A DNA stretch of 64,000 bases, from positions 62,001 through 126,000 of the forward strand of contig CAWINH010000012.1 of the NCBI GenBank assembly GCA_963837425.1, written 5' to 3'. The notes under the pieces are model-generated. The model did no database searches. It saw only the letters and a list, made by a program, of their open reading frames with translations, and was not told where the DNA came from. Made by a program: the position numbers and the translations under genes. Shown piece by piece: positions 42,026 to 50,349 of this stretch. How positions within the stretch are numbered: the stretch's first letter is position 1; each line of letters starts with the position of its first letter. This DNA comes from CAWINH01 sp963837425. GTDB lineage: Bacteria; Chloroflexota; Limnocylindria; QHBO01.

Positions 42026-43112
42026 GCTCCGCGCCTTCGAGATCGCGGACGGAGCGGCCTGGAACTCGTTCGTCGAATCAGCGGCCTTCCGCAGCTTCCC
42101 GCAGCTGTGGGAATGGGGCGAGCTGCGCGAGGGCTTCGGCTGGCACGCGCTGCGCGTCGGGGTCGGACCGGACCCGCACGAGCCACCGTTGGCCGGAGCC
42201 CAGGTACTCGTCCGACGGGTCCCCCTCATCGGCTGGCGACTCGGATACGCACCACGCGGACCGGTCGGCCAGCTCGACGACCCCCTGGTGCGTGCCGCGC
42301 TCACCGCAGCGATGCGCGCTCTCGCCCGTCGAGAGGGCATCGCGACGATCAAGGTCGACCCCGAGACCACACGTGAGGATCCCTTCGGCCGGGCGCTCCT
42401 CGAGCCCCCGTGGCGGGCCGCTGAACGTGTCCAGCCGCCGCGGACCCGCGTCATCGACCTGGCCGCGGACGAGGACGCGCTGCGCGCCGGGCTGCGTCGA
42501 AAGCATCGGCAGTACGTGAACAAGGCCGAGCGTGCCGGCGTTACGATCGAGCGACTGGACGGAACCGCCGATCACGAGACGACGCAGCGTGCCCTCGAGG
42601 ACTTCTACCGGATCTACGCGCACACGGCCGAGCGGGCCGGCTTCGTCGCGAGGGCAGCGCGCTACTACGAGCGGCTGTGGGCCGCCTTCGCGCCATCGAA
42701 TCGCGCGCGCCTGGCGTTCGCCACCATCGAGGGGGAGCGAGTGGCCACCCTCTTCCACTTCACGTGCGGGGATCGTGCTGCGGAGGCCTTCGGCGGGATG
42801 ACCGACACCGGGGCCGGCGCACGCGCGAACTACCTCCTGAAGTGGGAGTCGATCCTCGGATTCCGGCGCGAGGGTTTCGCCGTCTACGACCTGTGGGGCC
42901 TGGCCACCGGTGGAATCGCGCAGTTCAAGGAGGGCTTTGGCGGGCGGCAGGTCGAGTACGTCGGGGCGCGGGACCTGCCGGTGCGCCGCGCGCCCGACGC
43001 GGCCCTGCGTTTCCTGCTGCCGGCCTACGGCATCGCCCAGCGGGCCCGGTTGCGTCTCGCCGGCCGGCATCTTGCGGGAAGCGACGACCAGGCGCATGCC
43101 ACCGATCGTTAG
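42018..43112 (+). CDS. FemABX-type peptidyltransferase, second copy
   Basis: A 364-residue member of the same family: FPQLWEWGELREG, YAPRGPVGQLDDP, TIKVDPETT, LRRKHRQYVNKAERAGV, NYLLKWESILGFRREGF, DLWGLATGG, FKEGFGGRQVEYVG. It overlaps murE by 8 nt and the third copy by 17 nt. It keeps the family core at similar spacing to the first copy but the two are clearly diverged, suggesting a different position in the bridge. Confidence 0.85.
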   Translation: MGELRAFEIADGAAWNSFVESAAFRSFPQLWEWGELREGFGWHALRVGVGPDPHEPPLAGAQVLVRRVPLIGWRLGYAPRGPVGQLDDPLVRAALTAAMRALARREGIATIKVDPETTREDPFGRALLEPPWRAAERVQPPRTRVIDLAADEDALRAGLRRKHRQYVNKAERAGVTIERLDGTADHETTQRALEDFYRIYAHTAERAGFVARAARYYERLWAAFAPSNRARLAFATIEGERVATLFHFTCGDRAAEAFGGMTDTGAGARANYLLKWESILGFRREGFAVYDLWGLATGGIAQFKEGFGGRQVEYVGARDLPVRRAPDAALRFLLPAYGIAQRARLRLAGRHLAGSDDQAHATDR

Positions 43113-44145
43113 ACGTGCCGCCGACGCCGATCGCCCCGCCTGGGACGCCTTCGTCGCCGGCAGGCCGGAGGCCGATCTGCTCCAGCTTTGGGCATGGGGG
43201 AAATGCGCGGCGCTCGCACACGAGCCACCGGTGCGGATTCTCGTCGAGGACCAGCGGCGCATTCGAGGCGTGGCCCAGGTCCTCCTGCGACCGTCGAGCT
43301 TCGGCAGGCAGGTGGCCTACGTACCCCACGGCCCGGTGTGGGACCGAGGGGCGGCGGATGCCGACCGGATCTTCGCCTGGCTGGTGCAGGGCCTGCGCTC
43401 ACTGGCGCGCAAGGAGCGCGCGCTGGTCGTGAAGCTGGATCCGCGTGCCGAGCCCGGGACCACGCTCGCCATGGAGCGTCTCGCCGACGAGCACGGTCTG
43501 CGGCCGGCGCCAGACCTCCAGGCGCCGACGACGCGGATCGTGGACCTGCTCGATGGCGGTGAGCAGCTCGAGGCCTCGTGGCACCCGGACGCGCGGCGCC
43601 TCATGCGTCGCGCCGAGCGCGAGGGGACCGCGGTGACGATCTCCACCGCGCCGGACGACGGCGAGATTGCGACCCTCCACGCCCTCCTCGTGCGCACCGC
43701 GGAGCGGTCCCCGTTCCGGGTTCGCTCGGAGCGCTTCCTCCGGCGCCTGGCCGCCGAGCTGGAAGGGGGCGATGGCTGGTACCTGGGGATCGCGCGGGTG
43801 GACGGCACGCCGATTGCCGCGATGGCCTTCCCCCGGGTCGGGACCCGCGCGTTCTACCTCTACGGGGCCCTGCTGCGGGATCCCGCCTACAAGCACAACT
43901 ACGGCGCGCACGCCGTCATGGCGGCAATGCTCAAGGCGTTGGCCGCCGACGGTGTGCGGAGCGTCGACATGTGGGGCGTCGTCGAGCCGGACGACGACGA
44001 CGTCGACCCGACCTGGCGCGGCTTCAGCGATTTCAAACGGACGTTCGGCGGTACCCCGCTCCGCCACCCCGGCCTCTTCGACCTCGTCACGAGCCGGTTC
44101 TGGTACACCGCACGGCTGCTCCGCGAGCGCGGTGTGCGCGTATGA
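43096..44145 (+). CDS. FemABX-type peptidyltransferase, third copy
   Basis: A 349-residue paralogue: LLQLWAWGKCAA, AYVPHGPVWDR, VVKLDPRAEPGT, WHPDARRLMRRAEREGT, YKHNYGAHAVMAAMLKALA, DMWGVVEPDDDD and FKRTFGG. ATG 43096 lies inside the end of the second copy. A TATGAT just before the stop (44141-44146) may promote the next small gene. It completes a triplet reminiscent of staphylococcal FemX-FemA-FemB, where each enzyme adds a different part of the bridge. Confidence 0.84.
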   Translation: MPPIVRRAADADRPAWDAFVAGRPEADLLQLWAWGKCAALAHEPPVRILVEDQRRIRGVAQVLLRPSSFGRQVAYVPHGPVWDRGAADADRIFAWLVQGLRSLARKERALVVKLDPRAEPGTTLAMERLADEHGLRPAPDLQAPTTRIVDLLDGGEQLEASWHPDARRLMRRAEREGTAVTISTAPDDGEIATLHALLVRTAERSPFRVRSERFLRRLAAELEGGDGWYLGIARVDGTPIAAMAFPRVGTRAFYLYGALLRDPAYKHNYGAHAVMAAMLKALAADGVRSVDMWGVVEPDDDDVDPTWRGFSDFKRTFGGTPLRHPGLFDLVTSRFWYTARLLRERGVRV

Positions 44146-44169
44146 TGAGCGCGACAGGAGGGACGTCCG

Positions 44170-44373
44170 ATGTGGAACATGGGACCTGGCCAGCCGAACA
44201 ACTCGCTCAACCCGGGGACGGGCGGTGTGCGAGATACCTACCAGCCGAGCGAGGGGGCCGACTGGTCGCAGGCGGAATACGCGGAGCAGACCGAACGCGA
44301 GGTCCGCGAGGCCCGGAAGCCGGTCTTCACCCGGGTCTGGCTGGCCGTGCGTCGCTGGGTCTGGGGCGAGTAA
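44170..44373 (+). CDS. small hypothetical protein
   Basis: A 67-residue protein with a very good Shine-Dalgarno (AGGAGGG) 7 nt before ATG 44170 and a TATGAT -10 candidate (44141-44146). The N-terminal half is Gly/Pro/Asn-rich; the middle is acidic (EQTEREVREARK), and the C-terminus is an amphipathic Trp/Arg-rich helix (RVWLAVRRWVWGE) that could sit on the membrane. I do not recognise a family. Its end faces the PNPOx-like gene, 4 nt apart. Confidence 0.6.
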   Translation: MWNMGPGQPNNSLNPGTGGVRDTYQPSEGADWSQAEYAEQTEREVREARKPVFTRVWLAVRRWVWGE

Positions 44374-44377
44374 CGCG

Positions 44378-44872
44378 TCAGTCGTCCGGGTGCCGGAGCG
44401 TCTCGGTCCCGCGTGACGCGGACCAGCGGAGGAGCCGTCGTCCCTCGCCGAAGCTGATGTACGCGGCCCGCCCGATCTCGACCCGAAAGAGCGGATAGGG
44501 TTCGGTCGGACGCCACCCGATGGCGTCGAAGATCGTCGCCGCATACCGCTCGCGGAGGCCCGGTTCGGTAACCGGGTCCGCGGTTCCGTAGAGCTTGAAG
44601 TCGCCGCGCGTCGCTGCGCGGTCGCATTGCGGGGTCATGACCGTCAGGCGCGCATCCCGCTCGAGGTCGCGCACCTTGCGGGAGGCCGGCATCATCCCCA
44701 GCAGCATTTCGCCGTCAACGAGGTACACCTCGTTCGGGCTGATCCGCGGCCAGCCATCGGAGCGCAGCGTGCCGAGCAGGCACAGGTTCTGCTCACGAAA
44801 TCCCTCGATGCCCAGGGCGGCCAGTTCCGGGGCTGCCGCGGCAAACGCGCTCCACTTCATCGGCCGTGCCAT
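44378..44872 (-). CDS. pyridoxamine 5'-phosphate oxidase-like flavoprotein
   Basis: A 164-residue protein with the split beta-barrel start CLLGTLRSDGWPRISPNEVYLVDGEMLLGMM, then SRKVRDLERDARLTVMTP, typical of small PNPOx-like FMN or F420 proteins. It could reduce a small molecule; the cofactor is not certain. It is convergent with the small gene before it and divergent from rel, with 19 bp between start codons. Confidence 0.8.
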   Translation of the reverse strand: MARPMKWSAFAAAAPELAALGIEGFREQNLCLLGTLRSDGWPRISPNEVYLVDGEMLLGMMPASRKVRDLERDARLTVMTPQCDRAATRGDFKLYGTADPVTEPGLRERYAATIFDAIGWRPTEPYPLFRVEIGRAAYISFGEGRRLLRWSASRGTETLRHPDD

Positions 44873-44879
44873 TGTGGAC

Positions 44880-44885
44880 TACCAT
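44880..44885 (+). promoter_or_regulatory. -10 box TACCAT for rel
   Basis: Ends 6 nt before GTG 44892, supporting that start over GTG 44874, which lies upstream of the box. Confidence 0.45.
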
Positions 44886-44891
44886 CAGATC

Positions 44892-47111
44892 GTGGATCTC
44901 GCCCGCCTGCGGGCGGCTCCAGCGGCTGTCGTTCAGCGCATCTCGCGCGGGCAGGCGGCGGCGGAGCCGACCCTGCACACCATCGAAGACGTCATCACCG
45001 AGGCGCAACGTCATCGGCCGAGCATCAACGTCGGCCTGATCGAGCGTGCCTACGAGGTCGGTGCCCAGGCCCACGAGGGGCAGTTGCGCGCCTCGGGCGA
45101 GCCGTACATCACCCACCCGGTGGAGACCGCCTATGAGCTGGCGGCACTCCAGATGGACGCGGAAACGCTCGCCGCCGCAATCCTCCACGACGTCCCCGAG
45201 GACACCGATCTGACCCTCGCCGACATCGAGAAGCGTTTCGGCCGGGACGTCTCGCGGCTCGTCGACGGGGTGACCAAGCTCAGCAAGTTCGGCTCGGCGC
45301 GGACGATGGAGGAGCAGCAGGCGGAGAACATCCGAAAGATGTTCCTGGCCATGGCCGAGGACGTGCGGGTCGTGATCATCAAGCTCGCCGACCGGCTCCA
45401 CAACATGCGCACGCTCCAGTACCTGCCGGGCGAGAAGCAGGTACGCATCGCGCGGCAGACGATGGAGATCTACGCCCCCCTCGCACATCGGCTCGGGATC
45501 TGGCAGTGGAAGTGGGAGCTCGAGGATCTCAGTTTCAAGTACACCGAGCCGGCAAAGTACCGGGAGCTCGTCGAACGCCTGGCGGATCGCCGTCGGGCTC
45601 GTGAGAGCTTCATCAACAAGAGCATCGGCATCCTCCGCAAGGAGCTCGCGAAGGTCGGGCTCGAGGCCGAGATCAGCGGGCGCCCAAAGCACCTCTACAG
45701 CATCCACAGCAAGATGGAGCGCAAGGGCGCCGAGTTCAGCGAGATCTACGACCTGCACGCCATCCGACTGCTCGTCGACGAGGTCAAGGACTGCTATGCG
45801 GCGCTGGGGGTGGTGCATTCGATGTGGCGCCCGATCCCCGGCCAGTTCGACGACTACATCGCCATGCCCAAGGCGAACATGTACCAGTCGCTGCATACCG
45901 CAGTCATCGGGCCCGATGCAAAGCCGCTCGAGGTCCAGATCCGGACCCGCCAGATGCACGACGTCGCCGAGGCCGGGATCGCCGCCCACTGGCGCTACAA
46001 GGAGGGGAGCCGCGGCGATCGCCGTTACGACGAGAAGCTGGCCTGGGTCCGCCAGCTCATGGAGTGGCAGCGCGAGGTCGCGGACGCCACCGAGTTCGTC
46101 GAAGGGCTCAAGCTCGAGGTCTTCCAGGACCAGGTCTTCGTGTTCACCCCGAAGGGAGACGTCAAGGACCTGCCGAACGGCGCGACTCCGCTCGACTTCG
46201 CCTACCGGATCCACACCGACGTCGGCCACCGCACGATCGGCGCCAAGGTGAACAACCGTCTCGTGCCGCTCGACTACAAGCTGCGCAACGGCGATATCGT
46301 CGAGATCATCACCACCAAGGCGGCCCACGGCCCGTCGCGCGACTGGCTGAGCATCGTTCAGACCAGCGCCGCTCGCGAGAAGATCCGCCAATGGTTCAAG
46401 CGCCAGCAGCGAGACGAGAACGTCGCGCAGGGGAAGGATCTCCTCGACCGCGAGCTGCGGCGCCTCGCGCACGAGACCCTCGTGACCGTCGACTCGGCGA
46501 GGCTGACCGAGATCGCCGGCCAGGCGCACTACAAGGAGCTCGACGACTTCTTCGCCGCCATCGGCTATGGGGCGGTCAGTCCGGGAAGCGTCGTCAGCAA
46601 GCTCGAGGTCCATGACGACGCGGCGATCACGCTCCCCGAGGTGGCGCCGCCGAGCAGCGTGCCGTCGGCAACGGGGATCCGGGTCAAGGGCGTCGGTGAC
46701 CTCCTCGTCCGCTTCGCGAAGTGCTGCTCGCCGATCCCCGGCGACCCGATCACCGGCTACGTGACGCGCGGCAAGGGCGTGACCGTCCACCGCGCCAACT
46801 GCTCGTCGGTCCTCTCCGAGCGGGATATCGAGCGGCTCATCGACGTCCAATGGGAGTCGGCGGCGGAGCAGACCTATCCGATCACGGTCAGGATCGAGGC
46901 GCTCGACCGCCCGGGCCTGCTGAACGACGTCACGAACGTCGTGGCCGAGCACCGGGTGAACATCGTCGCGGCCTCGATCGGCACGCACCCCGATGGCTCG
47001 GCAACCATCACGGCGACATTGAAGGTGACGAGCCTGCAGCAGCTCTCGAAGGTGCTGTCACTCATCGAGCGGGTCCGCGACGTCACGAGCGTCACCCGCG
47101 AGGCTCGCTGA
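44892..47111 (+). CDS. rel: bifunctional (p)ppGpp synthetase/hydrolase Rel
   Basis: A 739-residue RelA/SpoT homologue. The hydrolase domain has HDVPEDT and KLADRLHNMRTL; the synthetase domain has GRPKHLYSIHSKM, YDLHAIRLLVD and MPKANMYQSLHTAV; then TGS (VFVFTPKGDVKDLPNGATPLDFAYRIH in two parts), a zinc-finger type FAKCCSPIPGDPI and a C-terminal ACT domain. Both catalytic sites look intact, so it should make and degrade (p)ppGpp, as expected for a single Rel. GTG 44892 is preferred because a -10 box ends 6 nt before it. Its 3' end overlaps the convergent metallopeptidase by 54 nt. Confidence 0.93.
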   Translation: MDLARLRAAPAAVVQRISRGQAAAEPTLHTIEDVITEAQRHRPSINVGLIERAYEVGAQAHEGQLRASGEPYITHPVETAYELAALQMDAETLAAAILHDVPEDTDLTLADIEKRFGRDVSRLVDGVTKLSKFGSARTMEEQQAENIRKMFLAMAEDVRVVIIKLADRLHNMRTLQYLPGEKQVRIARQTMEIYAPLAHRLGIWQWKWELEDLSFKYTEPAKYRELVERLADRRRARESFINKSIGILRKELAKVGLEAEISGRPKHLYSIHSKMERKGAEFSEIYDLHAIRLLVDEVKDCYAALGVVHSMWRPIPGQFDDYIAMPKANMYQSLHTAVIGPDAKPLEVQIRTRQMHDVAEAGIAAHWRYKEGSRGDRRYDEKLAWVRQLMEWQREVADATEFVEGLKLEVFQDQVFVFTPKGDVKDLPNGATPLDFAYRIHTDVGHRTIGAKVNNRLVPLDYKLRNGDIVEIITTKAAHGPSRDWLSIVQTSAAREKIRQWFKRQQRDENVAQGKDLLDRELRRLAHETLVTVDSARLTEIAGQAHYKELDDFFAAIGYGAVSPGSVVSKLEVHDDAAITLPEVAPPSSVPSATGIRVKGVGDLLVRFAKCCSPIPGDPITGYVTRGKGVTVHRANCSSVLSERDIERLIDVQWESAAEQTYPITVRIEALDRPGLLNDVTNVVAEHRVNIVAASIGTHPDGSATITATLKVTSLQQLSKVLSLIERVRDVTSVTREAR

Positions 47112-49089
47112 GCGGCCGCGCCGGCGCCGCCGGATCACGAACAGGGCTCCCGCTCCGCCCCCGCCGAGCAGGACCAGCCCCCCTCCCGCCACGAGCGCCC
47201 GCTGCGTGCCCACATCGCGCGCGGCGCTCCAGGCATCCCGTGCGGAGGCTGCATCCCCGGTGGCGGCGGTGATATCGCCATCGGCCAGTGAGCGGCCTGC
47301 CGCCGCGAGCTTGGCGTCGGGATCGGCCCCAAGGAGGCCGATCCATTCGAGCGCGTCGGTGCCGTCGTTCGCCTTCGTGGCCTCTTCGTACGCGGTGAGA
47401 GCGGCGTCGAGGTCATCCGCGATCGTTGAGGCGCTGCCGAAGCTCCCGGCCTCGAACGCGTCGCGCATAGAGCCCGGAAGCGTCAACCCCAGCTCTGTTC
47501 GCCCGCGCCTCGAGCGCATCCCTGCGTTCGACCAGCGCGGTCGCGGTGTTCATGAGCTCGGTCGCCGCGCCGAACGACCACGAATTCATGTCCCGCCGCA
47601 GGTCGCGCGGCAGGCTCCAGGCGCCGGCCGCGTCGAGGAGCGCGTGGTACGCGAGGCGGGCCGACGCTCGCTCGTCGAGGAGGGCCGCGTCGTCCGGCGT
47701 CACGATCCACTTCTCGAAGATGTCCCGGTAGCTCTGCGGCGTGCGCTCCTCGAGGAGGTCGAGGAGGTAGCGCCAGTCGCTGCGCCCCGCAAAGGCCTCG
47801 GTCCCGATGGCATCCGGCGGCTGATAGGCGGCGCGGCGGTCGTGCATGTCGGCCCAGACCGCGGCGAGGCCGGCGACGCCGGCGCGGGTCCCGAGGTCGC
47901 GTGCCGCCTGCAGCGACGCGCCGTAGGCGTAGAGCTCCGCGTTTCGCTCCGCGACCCCGATATCGCCCCACTCGGTGAGCGGGAAGGCGGCCGACTGGAG
48001 GTCGGCGGTCAGCTCGAGCTGGGTGCCGTCGACCTTGAGCCTGCGCGCCGCGAGCTCGGCGTAGTAGGAGGCGAATCCCTCGAGGATCCAGCGTTCCGAT
48101 GCGAGCTGATTGTTGAACCAGGCGTGCGACGCCTCGTGGAGGGTGACGCCGGAGTCCGCGTCGTAGCTGATCTCGATCTCGTCGTGAGCGGGGCCCGTGT
48201 CGAAGATGCCGGCATAGCCCCCGATCGTCCGTGGCACCGTCTCCGTCACGGTCAGCCGGCTGCTGCCGATGTACGGGAGGCCGATGAGATCGGAGAGCAC
48301 CGGGAGCCCGGTCGTGATGCGGTCCGATACCCGCTGCCCCCATGCCGCGTCGTCCGCCCATGCCCGCACGGTGATCGTCACCTGTCGGTCGGCGACCTGG
48401 ACCGTGGTGGGCACCTCGGTGAAGGTCCCCTCGGTGACGATGGGATTGTCGGCCACGACGTAGGGGAAAAAGTCGATCGGATCCGGGAGGGGACCCCACG
48501 TGTACAGGTGACCCCCGTCGCCGCGAGGCGTCGCTTCGGGAAGCGGCTCTCCGGTGACGTCGATCTGGAAGTCGCGCGGCAGCGATACAGTGACCGTGCT
48601 CCCGGGCGTCTCCGGCGTTCCCACCGCCCAGATCGGGAACGCGGCCACGTTGGCGCCGACCCGCACGTCGCCCCCGGCGGCCCCGTTTGGCAGGTCGAAG
48701 GCGAGTTGGAAGCTGCCGGTCTGCCGATAGAAGACCGACCGGTTCAGCGCAATGCGCAGGGCGACCTGGTGATCGTCCTGCTCGAGCACGGTGATCGCAG
48801 CCGGCAGGCCGGCCGCCGTCGCGTTCAGGTTCGCGGCGCCACCGGCTACCACCACGACGACGTTCGTGTAGTAGTAGCGCTGGTCGGTGGTGTCCGCCTT
48901 GTAGGAGGTGCCCCGGCCGTCGACGGTGACGTGGATGAGTCCCTGTGCGGGGCGCGCCTCGTAGGTCGTGTCGGAGACGAGCCGGAAGTCGGGAGGTGCG
49001 GCGAGCACCGAGGGCGCGGCCGCGACACGAAGGCCGAGGAGCGCCACCGCCGCCAGCGTCGCGGCGAGCGCCGGCCTAGGGAGGCGCAT
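47058..49089 (-). CDS. membrane-anchored gluzincin-type metallopeptidase (frameshifted as sequenced)
   Basis: About 675 residues if one extra base near 47496 is removed. A signal peptide (ALAATLAAVALLGLRV) is followed by an extracellular beta-rich part, then HEASH with a downstream EGFASYYAELAARR, the HExxH...E layout of gluzincins. After the shift point the product continues with LGLTLPGSMRDAF, a helical region and a C-terminal transmembrane helix (LVAGGGLVLLGGGGAGALFV) with a basic tail. Without the repair the first part would end in an Arg-rich stretch. The start ATG 49089 overlaps the upstream transferase by 14 nt. Confidence 0.7.
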
Positions 49090-50308
49090 CGCCGAGCCCC
49101 GCCGGACGTGGTGAGAGGGACAGCCGCGCTGCCGGGCGGCGGCCCCACGCGACGAGCGCCGCCGCGGCGGCAAGCAGCGCGAGCCCGGTACCCCACGTCA
49201 GGGCCGGCGAAATGAGGATCGATCGCAGTGGCTCCCCGACGTCCCACGAGGTGATCTGGAGGAGGGACTGGATCAGTGACAGGGCGAAGGCCGATGAGAG
49301 GAGGAGGTAGCCCGCCAACGCCGGGAGTCCGAGCACCGCGAGCGGTGCCGCCGCCGCCATGGCCGGGAACAGGTACCGCTCGTGGACGCGCGTCGGGAGA
49401 AAGTAGAAGGCGAAGACGACACTGGTGCCCACCGCCAGCACGGTGAGCGCATCGCGGCGTCGAAGGAGCGGCAGCTGCGAGGCCACGAGCCCGCACAGGA
49501 GCAGCGCGCTCCCGACGTAGACCAGCCCGCCATCGGGGTGGTCGAAACCGGCCAGCAGGCCCCACGGGTTCGGCGCGTAGAGCGAGGTGTCCGGCTGATT
49601 GGTGGCCGCCCCGGCCACAAGATCGGCGTAGAGCCATGGGGTGAGCTGCAGTGGGATCCCGAGCGTCAGGTAGGCGACGAGCCCTCCGAGCGCCGCCCGC
49701 CGGAGCGGGCGCCAGTCCCGTGCCGTGAGGCCGTCTCGGACGGCGAGGACGAGGACCGGGACCCCCACGAGGCCGAACTGCGGCTTCACGAGCATGGCCA
49801 CCACGGCCGCGGCCCCCGCCCAGCCAAACCGCGATCGCCCCAGGAACAGCAGCGCGGCGACGAACGGGAGCGTGCCCGCGGCATCGACCTGGCCCCACAT
49901 CGGTCCGGCGATGAGGACCGCGGGGTTGAACAGGTACAGGGCTGCCGCGGCAAGCGCGCGCCATGCGCCGGCGATCGACCGGATCCCAAAGAAGAGCAGC
50001 AGCCCGACGGCGGCGTCGAAGGGGATCGAGAGCCCCTTCACGACGGTGCTCAGCGCATCTCCGTGGAAGAGCAGGCCAATCGGCCACAGCACGTAGAGCA
50101 GGGCAGGGTAGACGGAGCGGTTGATGGTGTAGAAGCCCCACGGTCCGGCCTGCTCCAGGCTTTCCGCCCAGCGTGACGTGATGAACACGTCTCCGCTGTG
50201 TCCGGGAGCTGCCACCAGGGCGATCCGAACCAGCGTGCCCGCCACCAGCAGCACGGCCAGCGCGACGATCGGATACGCGGCCCGCTGCCGCCCGCCGGAG
50301 GCCCCCAT
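49076..50308 (-). CDS. GT-C family membrane glycosyltransferase
   Basis: A 410-residue membrane protein with about 10-12 helices. The first loop has AAPGHSGDVFITSRWAE and the body shows GPWGFYTINRSVYPALLYVLWP, MWGQVDAAGTLPF, LVKPQ and RVHERYLFPAMA, a pattern shared by polyprenyl-phosphate-dependent mannosyl- or glucosyltransferases. It may add a sugar to an envelope lipid or protein. It is divergent from hisS with only 41 bp between the start codons; a TAGGCT box on the minus strand (50322-50317) ends 8 nt before ATG 50308. Confidence 0.8.
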   Translation of the reverse strand: MGASGGRQRAAYPIVALAVLLVAGTLVRIALVAAPGHSGDVFITSRWAESLEQAGPWGFYTINRSVYPALLYVLWPIGLLFHGDALSTVVKGLSIPFDAAVGLLLFFGIRSIAGAWRALAAAALYLFNPAVLIAGPMWGQVDAAGTLPFVAALLFLGRSRFGWAGAAAVVAMLVKPQFGLVGVPVLVLAVRDGLTARDWRPLRRAALGGLVAYLTLGIPLQLTPWLYADLVAGAATNQPDTSLYAPNPWGLLAGFDHPDGGLVYVGSALLLCGLVASQLPLLRRRDALTVLAVGTSVVFAFYFLPTRVHERYLFPAMAAAAPLAVLGLPALAGYLLLSSAFALSLIQSLLQITSWDVGEPLRSILISPALTWGTGLALLAAAAALVAWGRRPAARLSLSPRPAGLGDAPP

Positions 50309-50316
50309 TGGAGGGC

Positions 50317-50322
50317 AGCCTA
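50317..50322 (-). promoter_or_regulatory. -10 box TAGGCT for the GT-C gene (minus strand)
   Basis: Reads TAGGCT on the minus strand and ends 8 nt before ATG 50308; predicted leaderless start, back to back with the hisS box. Confidence 0.5.
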
Positions 50323-50336
50323 GCCGATCACACGGG

Positions 50337-50342
50337 TACACT
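50337..50342 (+). promoter_or_regulatory. -10 box TACACT for hisS
   Basis: Ends 7 nt before ATG 50350; no Shine-Dalgarno; predicted leaderless start. Confidence 0.5.
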
Positions 50343-50349
50343 GCCGCCC

